This document shows positions 19,259 to 27,662 of a DNA stretch of 64,000 bases, piece after piece. A model generated the notes under the pieces. The model saw nothing but the letters and a program-made list of their open reading frames with translations, was not told the origin of the DNA and did not search any database. A program made the position numbers and the translations under genes. The DNA lies in assembly GCF_030216305.1 (NCBI RefSeq), contig NZ_JASOKT010000007.1, positions 29,384-93,383 on the forward strand, written 5' to 3'. The stretch comes from Actinotignum timonense. Lineage in GTDB: Bacteria; Actinomycetota; Actinomycetes; Actinomycetales; Actinomycetaceae. Every line of letters begins with the position of its first letter. Positions within the stretch are counted from its first letter, which is position 1.

Positions 19259-20059
19259 GTGATCGGCTTTATTGGAACCGGACATATGGGCGGGGCCCTG
19301 GCGCGCGGGGTGCTTGCCGCGGGCGCGGATCCGGCGTCCGTCGTCGTTTCTGCGAAAGATGTGCAGGCGGCGCGCGACTTCGCGGAGGAAACGGGGGCGC
19401 GCCCGGCCACCTCGAATACCGAGCTGGTCACGGCCGTGGGTGACGGAATCGTCGTCGTCGCCGTGAAACCGTACGCGGTTGCGGATGTTCTAGAAGAAAT
19501 TAACGACGTCGCACGGGAATCTGGCACCGTTATCGTCTCCATCGCGGCGGGCCTTGAGCTTGCCACCCTCGCCCGCCATCTCGCCCCGGGTCAGCCGCTC
19601 GTGCGCGCCATGCCGAATGTGGCTGCCAGCGTGCGTGCCTCCATGACGGCGTTGTGCTTCTCGAGTTCCGTCACCCCCGCCCAGCAGGACGCGGTGCGGG
19701 AGGTCTTCGCCGCCGTGGGTGCTCATATCACCCTGGAAGAAAAACATTTTTCCGTTTTTTCCGCGCTCGCCGGATGTTCCCCGGCTTTCACTTTTACCTA
19801 TATTGATGCCCTCAAACGTGCCGCCGTTGCCGATGGGCTCCCGGCCGCGCAGGCGGTGCGCATCGCCGCGCAGGCGGTGGAAGGTGCGGCGCGTCTGGTG
19901 CTCGCAAGTGAGCTTTCTCCGGCCGATTTGGCCGATACGGTGCAGTCCCCGGGGGGCACCACCGTGGCCGGTGTGGTGGAATTAGAACGCGCCGGTTTCG
20001 GGGCGGCCGTCGTGCGCGGCGTGCAAGCCAGTATCGATAAAGATAGGAATCTCAGCTAA
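19259..20059 (+). CDS. proC: Pyrroline-5-carboxylate reductase
   Basis: Last step of proline synthesis, reducing pyrroline-5-carboxylate with NADPH. The N-terminal Rossmann motif GFIGTGHMGGAL begins at residue 3. The C-terminal dimerisation part holds the family signature around DTVQSPGGTTVAGVVELE. Length is 266 residues, normal for ProC. I prefer the GTG at 19259, where the ribosome site AAAGGA is about seven bases upstream, over the TTG at 19253, which would be only one base away. It is directly followed, with no gap, by a small membrane-protein gene. Confidence 0.95.
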   Translation: MIGFIGTGHMGGALARGVLAAGADPASVVVSAKDVQAARDFAEETGARPATSNTELVTAVGDGIVVVAVKPYAVADVLEEINDVARESGTVIVSIAAGLELATLARHLAPGQPLVRAMPNVAASVRASMTALCFSSSVTPAQQDAVREVFAAVGAHITLEEKHFSVFSALAGCSPAFTFTYIDALKRAAVADGLPAAQAVRIAAQAVEGAARLVLASELSPADLADTVQSPGGTTVAGVVELERAGFGAAVVRGVQASIDKDRNLS

Positions 20060-20401
20060 ATGAACGGACTGTCAATCCTCGGCTTCGCTGGGATTTTCCT
20101 GGTGGTGCTGCTGCTGTGGGGAATTTCCATGCTGCGCGAAGCCCGCTCGCTGCGTTTTATGCGCACCCACGAATGGACCGCGGAAGAAAAAGAACGTATT
20201 TTGACGGCCGCGGCGGAGGGAACCGCCACCGCCATGCGCGCCGTGAAGAAAATCCACCCCATCTTGACCGCGCGCCACGCTCGCCTCGTGGTGCACGATC
20301 TGGAAAGCGAAGCCGCTGAGGCTCGCCGGCGCGCCAAGCGTGCCAAACCCGGGACCCGCGCGTCCCGCTCTATCCGCGATACTGACGCAAAGGAGAGGTA
20401 G
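20060..20401 (+). CDS. Small single-pass membrane protein, unknown function
   Basis: Hypothetical 113-residue protein. It has one hydrophobic segment (about residues 5-22) followed by a basic cytoplasmic region rich in Arg, Ala and Glu, predicted helical, with an Arg/Lys-rich C-terminus. The ATG abuts the proC stop codon directly, so it is probably co-translated with proC. No family is recognised. Codon usage looks like its neighbours, which supports a real gene. Confidence 0.75.
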   Translation: MNGLSILGFAGIFLVVLLLWGISMLREARSLRFMRTHEWTAEEKERILTAAAEGTATAMRAVKKIHPILTARHARLVVHDLESEAAEARRRAKRAKPGTRASRSIRDTDAKER

Positions 20402-20524
20402 CTCGCCTTTTAACTCCACGTTTTCCAACGGTTCACATTGACTCGATAGATACATATATGGCGACGTGTCCGAGCTGAGATGCGCCGAGCCATATTTTGA
20501 CTTCACTACCTGATGGGAACAGAT
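20402..20524 (+). promoter_or_regulatory. AT-richer leader upstream of the peptide transporter operon
   Basis: This spacer contains two TTGACT boxes (20438-20443, 20497-20502) and a perfect seven-base inverted repeat, ATATGGC at 20456-20462 and GCCATAT at 20489-20495. It is likely the promoter/operator region of the operon; no well-spaced -10 box could be fixed. Confidence 0.4.
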
Positions 20525-22054
20525 ATGAAGCGTTTTGCGGGCGTCGCCCTGCTCGTTGCCGGACTCGCGCTGTCCGGATGCTCAACCAACCCGCCCTCCG
20601 ATGCGGCTTCCTCCCCCGCCAGCGGCCCGGCCCCGGTTCAGAATGCGAACCCGGATGCTTCGGTGCACGTTGGTTTTATTTTGGAACCCACCGGCCTGGA
20701 TCCGACCTCGGTTTCCGGCGCGGCTCTCGATCAGCTTGTTATCGATAATGTTTATGAAGGACTCACCCGCCGCGCCGAAAATGGTGATATTTTGCCGGCT
20801 CTGGCCACCTCCTGGGATATTTCCGAGGATGGGCTCAACTACACCTTCCATCTGCGCGAAGGGGTGAAATTCCACGACGGTTCCGATTTTGATGCCGCGG
20901 ATGTGGTGGCCACCCTGGAAGCTTCTGCTGCTGAGGGGTCGAAGAATCCCGATCATAAGCTCATGCGCACGTTTAAATCAGCGCAGGCTTCCGACCCGCA
21001 TACCGTCGTCGTCACCCTTTCCGAACCGAATATGAATTTCTTGGACAGCATGTCCACGGACGCCGCCATGATGGTGCCCTCCGATAATACGGTCGATTTG
21101 AATAAGGAATCGAACGGCACCGGGCCGTTCACCATCGGTGAGTGGAAGACCGGCTCCACCATTACCCTGGAGCGTAACGATAACTACTGGGGCGATCCGG
21201 CCGGCACCAAGGAAGTGGTCTACCACTATTACGCGGACCAGACCGCAGCCGCGAATGCGCTCGCCTCGGGACAAATTGATATTCTCACCACCCAGAACAC
21301 CGATACGGTGGAGCGTTTCGCCGCCGACCCGGCGATTATTACCTCGCAGGGCACCGAAACCTCGTGGATGACGCTCGGCTTCAACCACTCCAACCCGGCG
21401 CTGGCCAATAAGGATGTGCGCACCGCTATCCGCAAGGGCATCGATAAGGACGGCCTCATTACCGCGCTCGGCGGGACTATGGTGCGGGTCGGTTCCATGG
21501 TCTCCCCCGGGATGGCCTGGTGGAGCGATTCCCTCAACGAGATTGATTCGTATGATCCCCAAGCCGCCCGCGAGCTGCTCAAAAAGGCCGGTTTTGAGAA
21601 TCTTTCCCTCAACCTGCGGGTGGCCAATAATTACGATTCGGCCATTTCCGAATATGTGGCTGCCCAGCTCAAGGAGATCGGCATTAATGTGACGATTGAT
21701 CGGATGGAGTTTTCTAGCTGGCTCGATGAGGTCTACCGCGGGGGAAATTACGATCTGACCATGGTGCTCCACGTGGATCCGTGGACCCTCACCTACTATT
21801 CCAACCCCAGCTATTACTGGCATTATGACAGCGCGCAGGCCCAGCAGCTCAATAAGGAAGCGATGACCGCCAGCTCGCTGGAAGAACGCGATAAGAAGCT
21901 CGGTGAACTGGCCGCTTTCGTTTCCGAAGATGCTGCCTCGGATTGGCTCTACAGCCCCAAGGCCATTATTTTCTCCCGGGAAGGGGTCTCCGGGTTCCCG
22001 ACCAACCGGACCGGTTCTCGCTTCTACGCCGCTGATATTCAGGTTGCGCGTTAA
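20525..22054 (+). CDS. Peptide-type ABC transporter substrate-binding lipoprotein
   Basis: Extracellular solute-binding protein of family 5 (DppA/OppA/NikA type), 509 residues. It has a lipoprotein signal peptide with lipobox LALSGC, the Cys being about residue 19, so it is anchored outside the membrane. The family motif around YNFHLREGVKFHDG is present as YTFHLREGVKFHDGSDF near residue 105. The C-terminal region is typical of binding proteins. The ligand could be a peptide, nickel chelate or other small polar molecule; sequence alone does not decide. The ATG at 20525 begins the basic n-region MKRF; an in-frame ATG four codons earlier is possible. It is first in a seven-gene operon. Confidence 0.93.
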   Translation: MKRFAGVALLVAGLALSGCSTNPPSDAASSPASGPAPVQNANPDASVHVGFILEPTGLDPTSVSGAALDQLVIDNVYEGLTRRAENGDILPALATSWDISEDGLNYTFHLREGVKFHDGSDFDAADVVATLEASAAEGSKNPDHKLMRTFKSAQASDPHTVVVTLSEPNMNFLDSMSTDAAMMVPSDNTVDLNKESNGTGPFTIGEWKTGSTITLERNDNYWGDPAGTKEVVYHYYADQTAAANALASGQIDILTTQNTDTVERFAADPAIITSQGTETSWMTLGFNHSNPALANKDVRTAIRKGIDKDGLITALGGTMVRVGSMVSPGMAWWSDSLNEIDSYDPQAARELLKKAGFENLSLNLRVANNYDSAISEYVAAQLKEIGINVTIDRMEFSSWLDEVYRGGNYDLTMVLHVDPWTLTYYSNPSYYWHYDSAQAQQLNKEAMTASSLEERDKKLGELAAFVSEDAASDWLYSPKAIIFSREGVSGFPTNRTGSRFYAADIQVAR

Positions 22055-23094
22055 TGGCTGAACCACTCGCGCTCGCGCAGGTGCCGGGGGTGCATAGCGC
22101 CTCCGGCACCGTGGACCGCGAAACGGTGCTCCGCACCACGACGTCGCGCACCGCCCGCATCGTGCTCGCCGCGCTGGGGTGGGCGGTGGCGGCGTTATTC
22201 CTCGCCTCCTTCGTTATTTTTTTCGCGCTCCACACCCTGCCCGGTGACCCGGCTGTCATTATCGGGGGCCTGGATGCTACCGATGCGCAAATTGAGGCGA
22301 TTCGGGCTGAGCACGGCTGGGATCGCCCGCTTATCATCCAGTACCTGAGCTGGTTAGGTGCCGCCCTCACCGGCGATTTCGGCACCTCCCCCTTTTCTTC
22401 CCTTTCCGTGACCCACGAGCTCGTCACGAAGCTCCAGGTCACCGTGCCGCTCGCGCTCATGTCCTTGAGTTTGGCGGTTATTTTTGCCCTTCTTATCGGG
22501 GTGTATGCCGCGGCTCGTTCCACCACCCTGGCCGGGCGCCTGGTCTCCTGGCTTTCCCAACTGGGTATCGCGGTCCCTACGTTCATCGTGGGGATGCTGC
22601 TCGTTATGTACCTGGCGACCCCGCTCCATCTTCCCTCCACCGGGTTCCCGCGTGAGGGATGGGGCGATCCGGGTGCGGCGCTCCGTAGCCTCGTTCTGCC
22701 CGCCATTACCCTCGCGATTCCGCAAACGGCGGGACTGGTGCGCTACGTGCGCTCCGCCGTGCTGGAACAGCTCGGCCAGGATTATGTGCGCACCGCCCGC
22801 GCCCAGGGGATGAGCCGCCGGCGCGCCCTCCTCACCCAGGCGCTGCGGAACGCCTGGCTTCCGCTCCTCGCCGTTATTGCACTTGACGCCGCGGCCCTCC
22901 TCATGGGCACCGTGGTGGTTGAACAGGTCTTCGCCCTTCCCGGCATCGGGCACCATCTGGTTGCTAGCGTATCGACCCGCGATATTGTTACCGTCCAGGG
23001 CTTCCTCATGGTGCTCTCCGGGGCGGTTATTCTCCTCATGATGCTCTCCAATGTGGCCTCCCGCCTCCTCGACCCGAGAGTGAGGTTGCGATGA
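22054..23094 (+). CDS. Peptide-type ABC transporter permease (DppB/OppB-like)
   Basis: Inner-membrane permease of 346 residues with about six transmembrane segments. The first is near residues 38-60, followed by a large external loop. The EAA-type cytoplasmic motif is visible as VRTARAQGMSRRRALLTQALRNAWLPLL near residue 245. The ending SNVASRLLDPRVRLR is typical of the DppB group. The start ATG overlaps the preceding stop (TAATG), indicating translational coupling. It pairs with the following permease to form the channel. Confidence 0.93.
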   Translation: MAEPLALAQVPGVHSASGTVDRETVLRTTTSRTARIVLAALGWAVAALFLASFVIFFALHTLPGDPAVIIGGLDATDAQIEAIRAEHGWDRPLIIQYLSWLGAALTGDFGTSPFSSLSVTHELVTKLQVTVPLALMSLSLAVIFALLIGVYAAARSTTLAGRLVSWLSQLGIAVPTFIVGMLLVMYLATPLHLPSTGFPREGWGDPGAALRSLVLPAITLAIPQTAGLVRYVRSAVLEQLGQDYVRTARAQGMSRRRALLTQALRNAWLPLLAVIALDAAALLMGTVVVEQVFALPGIGHHLVASVSTRDIVTVQGFLMVLSGAVILLMMLSNVASRLLDPRVRLR

Positions 23095-23975
23095 GTACCC
23101 CGTCTCCGGCTCTGCGGGCTCTCTCCGCGGCTTCCCCGTGGCGGGCCCGGTTGCGGGCGCTGCTGCGCAATCCGGCCGGCCTCATCGGCACCGTGGTGGT
23201 GGCGGCGGTGCTGGCAACGTTCCTGCTGTCCTTTATTTGGGTGCCTTATGATCCCGAAAGCGTGGATGCGCGGGCGTCCTGGGCCCGCCCGAACGGGGCG
23301 CATTGGTTCGGTGCCGACCAGCTGGGGCGTGATATTTTCTCCCTCATGGTGCTCGGTTCGCGGGTCACGGTGCTCACCAGCGTGGGCGGGGCGGCGGTGG
23401 CCCTGGTGGTCGGGCTGCTCCTCGCCTCGATTATCGTGTATGCCCCGCGTTGGCTCGGTTCCCTAACGGAGCGGCTCACCGATGTGTGGGTCGCGTTCCC
23501 CACCCTCATTATTGCCCTCATTCTCGTCACCGCATTTTCCGGCTCCACCCTCACCTCCACCGTTGCCATCGGGCTGGGTTCTGCCCCGGCGGTCACCCGC
23601 ACCGTCCTGCCCGAATTGCGCCGTGCCACCGCCTCCGACCACGTGCTCCTGGCGGTGGCCGCGGGGGCGCGTTCCTGGTGGATTCTTTCGCGCCATATTT
23701 TCCCGGCGATCACGCCCACGCTGATCGTGCGTGTCACCCAGATCATGGGAACGGCCACGCTGGCGGAAGCGGGGCTGTCCTACCTGGGGCTGGGCACCCC
23801 GCCGCCCACGCCGTCCTGGGGGCGGATGCTTTCCACCTACCAGAGTTTCATGTATTCCCACCCGACGGTTATTCTCATTCCGGCCACCGCGATTGTCCTG
23901 ACGATTATCGGATTTAACCTCTTGGGGGACGGCCTGCGCGACGTACTCGATCCGCGCGGAAGGGAGACACGATGA
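23091..23975 (+). CDS. Peptide-type ABC transporter permease (DppC/OppC-like)
   Basis: Second permease, 294 residues. It begins with a basic cytoplasmic N-terminus and a membrane segment near residues 27-48. The conserved HWFGADQLGRDIFS follows near residue 65, the hallmark of DppC-like proteins, then five further membrane segments. The C-terminal sequence FNLLGDGLRDVLDPR is the standard family ending. It overlaps its neighbours by four bases at both ends (ATGA). Confidence 0.94.
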   Translation: MSTPSPALRALSAASPWRARLRALLRNPAGLIGTVVVAAVLATFLLSFIWVPYDPESVDARASWARPNGAHWFGADQLGRDIFSLMVLGSRVTVLTSVGGAAVALVVGLLLASIIVYAPRWLGSLTERLTDVWVAFPTLIIALILVTAFSGSTLTSTVAIGLGSAPAVTRTVLPELRRATASDHVLLAVAAGARSWWILSRHIFPAITPTLIVRVTQIMGTATLAEAGLSYLGLGTPPPTPSWGRMLSTYQSFMYSHPTVILIPATAIVLTIIGFNLLGDGLRDVLDPRGRETR

Positions 23976-24823
23976 GCCTTCTTGAGGTACGTGATCTCAC
24001 CGTGGCTTTCGGTTCCACCGAAGTGGTGCGGGGAGTGTCCTTCACGGTGGAGGCCGGGGAGCGCGTCTGCCTTATTGGGGAATCCGGGTCTGGAAAATCG
24101 ATGACGGCGATGGCGATCCAGGGGCTCCTCCCCCGGGCGGCGCGCGTGACCGGTTCGATTCGTTTCGAGGGGCGCGAATTGGTGGGTGCTTCGGATGCGG
24201 AGTTCCAGAAAATTCGGGGGCGCCGTATCGGCTGTATTTTCCAGGAACCGCATACGGCGCTCAATCCGGTGGTGCGCATTAAGCACCAGTTAGTGGCGGC
24301 CTCGCGTATTCATACGGGATTAAAAAAATCGGCGACGACGCAGCGGGCCAGCGAGCTGGCCCGCATGGTCGAGCTCCCTAGCCCCGAGCGTATTATTAAC
24401 CGCTTCCCCCATGAGCTTTCCGGAGGGCAACGCCAACGCGTGGTTATTGCCATGGCGATGAGTTTGGCCCCCGCCCTCCTGATCGCCGACGAACCGACAA
24501 CCGCCCTGGATGCCACGGTGCAGGCCCATATTTTGCAGCTCATGGATGATGCCGCCCGCGAGCACGGCACCGCCGTTCTTATGATCACCCACGATATGGC
24601 GGTGGCCTACCACACCTCCGAACGCATCCTCGTGCTGCGCCGGGGCGAATTGGTGGAAGAAGGCAGCGCCGAAGATATTTTGCTCCGCCCCGTCCATCCC
24701 TACACCCAGGGCCTCGTGGCCGCGGCTCGTGCCACTAGTTTGCAGCGCCCGGCAGGGCGGGGCGGCGATACGCAGGCGGGTGATCCGCGAAGCTCGCTGG
24801 TGCCCGGAGGTGACCAATCATGA
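23972..24823 (+). CDS. ABC transporter ATP-binding protein (DppD/OppD-like)
   Basis: Cytoplasmic ATPase of 283 residues. It shows Walker A GESGSGKS near residue 37, the Q-loop at IFQEPHTALNP, signature LSGGQRQR near 150 and Walker B LLIADEPTTALD. The usual C-terminal oligopeptide-transporter segment with HPYTQGL is present. It is shorter than typical DppD (about 320-330) because the end after that segment is brief. The start overlaps the upstream permease by four bases. Confidence 0.93.
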   Translation: MSLLEVRDLTVAFGSTEVVRGVSFTVEAGERVCLIGESGSGKSMTAMAIQGLLPRAARVTGSIRFEGRELVGASDAEFQKIRGRRIGCIFQEPHTALNPVVRIKHQLVAASRIHTGLKKSATTQRASELARMVELPSPERIINRFPHELSGGQRQRVVIAMAMSLAPALLIADEPTTALDATVQAHILQLMDDAAREHGTAVLMITHDMAVAYHTSERILVLRRGELVEEGSAEDILLRPVHPYTQGLVAAARATSLQRPAGRGGDTQAGDPRSSLVPGGDQS

Positions 24824-25788
24824 CAAGCACACCGGAAAAAACCTGGGATCCGCGCGAGGCCGCCCTGCGCATAACCTCCCGCGCACCGTTGGAAAAGGAC
24901 TGGCCCGTTGAAGCCGGGGATGTGCTGTTCAGCTGCCAGAACGTCACTAAATCCTACGGAAGCACCCTGGCTCTGGCACCCACGTCTTTCGACGTACGTG
25001 CGGGGCGGTCGCTGGGAATTATTGGCGAATCCGGCTCGGGGAAAACCACGCTTAGCCGCATGATGCTTGGCTTACTTGAGCCGAGCGGCGGATCGATCAC
25101 CTACCGGGGCCAGGAGGTGCGCTACGGGAAGCTCGGGGTAACCCGGTTGCGCCACGAAGTCCAGCTGGTGCTGCAAGATCCTTTTGCTTCCCTCAATCCG
25201 CGTATGACGGTGGGCCGGATTATTGAAGAACCGCTGCGTCTGCTGCGCGTTCCCGGCAAACACCGGGAGATGGTGCGTGATGCGCTGGCCGCCGTGGATC
25301 TCAACCCGGAGTGGGGCTCGCGCTATCCGCATGAGCTTTCGGGCGGGCAACGCCAGCGGGTGGCAATTGCACGCGCCGTGGCCTGCCAACCCAAGGTTCT
25401 TATTGCCGACGAGCCCGTCTCCGCCCTCGACGTGTCGGTGCGGGCCACCGTCCTCGAGCTTCTCCATGATCTGCGCGCCCGCCTTGATCTCACCCTCATT
25501 GTCATCTCTCATGACTTGGGCATTGTCCAGAATCTGTGCGAGGACACCCTGGTGCTGCGCGGGGGCGCCGTCGTCGAATATGCCCCCACGGCGCAGGTAC
25601 TGGAGCACCCGCGCCACCCCGCCACCCGGGAACTTATTGCGGCGGTGCCGCTGCTGCCCGAAGCGCCACGACCGGAGAATGCCGCGCCGTCCGCCGTGCC
25701 CGCCGTGCCCGCCGTATCCGCCACGTCCGCCGCGCCCGCCGTACCCACCGTATCCGCCACACCATCCGAGGGAGACGATGACCTATGA
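24820..25788 (+). CDS. ABC transporter ATP-binding protein (DppF/OppF-like)
   Basis: Second ATPase of the importer, 322 residues. It has Walker [10 protein letters not shown] near residue 70, signature LSGGQRQR near 173 and Walker [13 protein letters not shown]. The N-terminus has an extra 30-40 residues before the ABC core. The C-terminal 45 residues are low complexity, made of repeated Pro/Ala/Val/Ser units (Ala-Val-Pro-Ala type), and are unlikely to fold. It overlaps its neighbours by four bases on both sides. Confidence 0.93.
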   Translation: MTSTPEKTWDPREAALRITSRAPLEKDWPVEAGDVLFSCQNVTKSYGSTLALAPTSFDVRAGRSLGIIGESGSGKTTLSRMMLGLLEPSGGSITYRGQEVRYGKLGVTRLRHEVQLVLQDPFASLNPRMTVGRIIEEPLRLLRVPGKHREMVRDALAAVDLNPEWGSRYPHELSGGQRQRVAIARAVACQPKVLIADEPVSALDVSVRATVLELLHDLRARLDLTLIVISHDLGIVQNLCEDTLVLRGGAVVEYAPTAQVLEHPRHPATRELIAAVPLLPEAPRPENAAPSAVPAVPAVSATSAAPAVPTVSATPSEGDDDL

Positions 25789-26843
25789 GCCTGCGCATCC
25801 TGCACCTGTCCGATACCCATCTTCTAGCCGAGCGCGCCCGCCATTACGGAAAAATTGACACCTCCGGGCTGCTGGAAGCGGCCGTGGCCGGCGCCGGCGA
25901 GCTCGCGCCCTGCCACGCCATCGTGGTCTCCGGGGATATTTCCGATGACGGCACCCCCGCGTCCTATACCTTCGCGGCCCGCACCCTTGCCCCGCTCGCG
26001 CAACGGTGGGGTGCACCGGTGATTTGGGCCTGCGGGAATCATGACCGGCGTGCGGCGATGCGCGAGGCCCTCGGCCTGCCCGGCGCGCCCCTGGACCCGA
26101 TTTTTTCCGTCACCGATATCACGGTGGGAGAAGCGCGCTGGCGCTTCGTTGCGGCAGATAGCTCCGTTCCCGGGCGCGGCTTCGGCTACCTCGGCGATCA
26201 GATTCACCATATCGAGGATGCCGTGACCAACGCGAACGGTGCGCCCACGGCGGGCGGCGCACCCACGGCGGGCGGGGCGCCGTCACCGGCCGGCGCCGGT
26301 GGGTACTTCCGCGGGGCGGGCGATGAGCCGCTCCACTCTGTCCTCGTCCTCCATCACCCGCCGCTGGCGGCCCCCACGGTGCTCCACGGGGCACTGCGCC
26401 TCATGGATGCCCCGCGCCTGGCGCAGGGTTTCCAATCCTGGGAGGTGGCGCCCGACCTCGTGCTGGCGGGTCACTACCATCTGGCCGGGCGTGGGCGCGC
26501 TGGCGGGGTACCGGTGGTGGTTGGCCCGGCCCTCGCCAATGAAACCACGCTCGGGCGGGGTCCCGAATGGGAAAGCGCGCGAGCCCGTTCGGCTTTTTCG
26601 GTGGTGCAGCTAAGCGAGGCCAGTATCCAGCAGGATATTACCTACCTGGATGGTTCCGTGGCGGCACCGTCTGGCGGCATCGAACCGGGCGAGGAAATCT
26701 TTGCGTATAGTCCGGAAGAAGTGGTGACTATCGGGAGGCGAGCCGGGCGGCCCGGCTGGAGCCCGAGCGACCCGCTGGCCTGGGACGGCCCGGGTTCCTA
26801 CCTCCTGGAAAACACGCTTGATACCGGATCGAAAGGACAGTGA
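25785..26843 (+). CDS. Calcineurin-like metallophosphoesterase (CpdA-like)
   Basis: Two-metal phosphoesterase of 352 residues. The motifs appear in order: HLSDTH (Asp10, His12), VVSGDISDDG near residue 48, ACGNHDRR near 85, LVLHHPPL and LAGHYHLAG. This order is that of the 3',5'-cyclic nucleotide phosphodiesterase CpdA and related enzymes; the true substrate is not known. A Gly-Ala-Pro-Thr repeat insert lies around residues 148-170 between core motifs and probably forms a surface loop. No signal peptide is present, so it is cytoplasmic. It overlaps the ATPase gene by four bases and belongs to the importer operon. Confidence 0.88.
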   Translation: MSLRILHLSDTHLLAERARHYGKIDTSGLLEAAVAGAGELAPCHAIVVSGDISDDGTPASYTFAARTLAPLAQRWGAPVIWACGNHDRRAAMREALGLPGAPLDPIFSVTDITVGEARWRFVAADSSVPGRGFGYLGDQIHHIEDAVTNANGAPTAGGAPTAGGAPSPAGAGGYFRGAGDEPLHSVLVLHHPPLAAPTVLHGALRLMDAPRLAQGFQSWEVAPDLVLAGHYHLAGRGRAGGVPVVVGPALANETTLGRGPEWESARARSAFSVVQLSEASIQQDITYLDGSVAAPSGGIEPGEEIFAYSPEEVVTIGRRAGRPGWSPSDPLAWDGPGSYLLENTLDTGSKGQ

Positions 26844-27568
26844 TGACTTCCCCACGCCTGCCCCTCGGCCTGCATAATCTCCGTTCCTTGGGCGGCACCC
26901 CGGTGGCCGGCGGGCATATCCGCGAGCGCGCCCTGCTGCGTTCCTCCGCGGCGTTCCGCCACGATGACAGCCTGGGAGATTTTTTGAGAGCGCAGGGTAT
27001 TACCGGCGTTATTGATTTGCGCGACGACGCTGAACGCGCCGGCACCACCAATTGGGCAGATTACGGGGTGAGCGTTGCCTCTGTGCCTATTTTCAACAAT
27101 CAGCTTGCCCACCTGGAGTGGTCTGAACTCGCCGACCTGTATATGCAGATGGCTCGAAATTTCGGTGGGCAATTGGCGCAGGCGGTCACCGCCGCGGCGG
27201 AATTATCGGCCGAAGGCGGGGTGCTTATCCACTGCACCGCAGGTAAGGACCGCACCGGGGTGGTCACCGGGCTTATCCTCTCCATCCTCGGGGCGAGCCG
27301 CGAAACAATCCTGGCTGATTACCTCACTTCTGCCACGGCGCTGGGCGAAAGCTACCAGGAAGATCTTGCTTTCGTGATGGGGCGCGAATATATCCCGGGG
27401 GCCGCCGCGCACCGCGCCGTATACGTGACCGAAGAAGCCTTGAGCGCCGCCACGGTGCGCATTGAAGCGGCCGGCGGGGCGCGCGAGTACCTCCTCGGGC
27501 ACGGGATTGATCCGGCGGTGTTTGACCTGTTGCGCGCCCACCTGGTGGAACCGGATACCAGCCGCTAA
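26843..27568 (+). CDS. Protein-tyrosine phosphatase-like enzyme (PtpB-type)
   Basis: Phosphatase of 241 residues with the Cys-x5-Arg loop as HCTAGKDRTG near residue 131, the sequence typical of the Y_phosphatase3/PtpB group. Upstream is the N-terminal segment NLRSLGGTP...HIRERALLRSSA and the Asp-containing IDLRDDAE. Such enzymes act on phosphotyrosine, phosphoinositides or other phosphomonoesters. I start at the ATG at 26843, which overlaps the preceding stop (TGATG) and has AAAGGA five bases upstream. It is the last gene of the operon. Confidence 0.9.
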   Translation: MTSPRLPLGLHNLRSLGGTPVAGGHIRERALLRSSAAFRHDDSLGDFLRAQGITGVIDLRDDAERAGTTNWADYGVSVASVPIFNNQLAHLEWSELADLYMQMARNFGGQLAQAVTAAAELSAEGGVLIHCTAGKDRTGVVTGLILSILGASRETILADYLTSATALGESYQEDLAFVMGREYIPGAAAHRAVYVTEEALSAATVRIEAAGGAREYLLGHGIDPAVFDLLRAHLVEPDTSR

Positions 27569-27662
27569 CGGCGCCCGGGCACCGCGCGCCGTAGCTGCGC
27601 CGTCGCCCCTCTCACGTATGGCGCAGTTTCCCGCAGCGCACGGGGCGTGAAACAATAGCCCC

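Noticed and set aside
27569..27662. T-box or other leader before valS
   Set aside because: No T-box core or specifier stem; only a GC-rich spacer.
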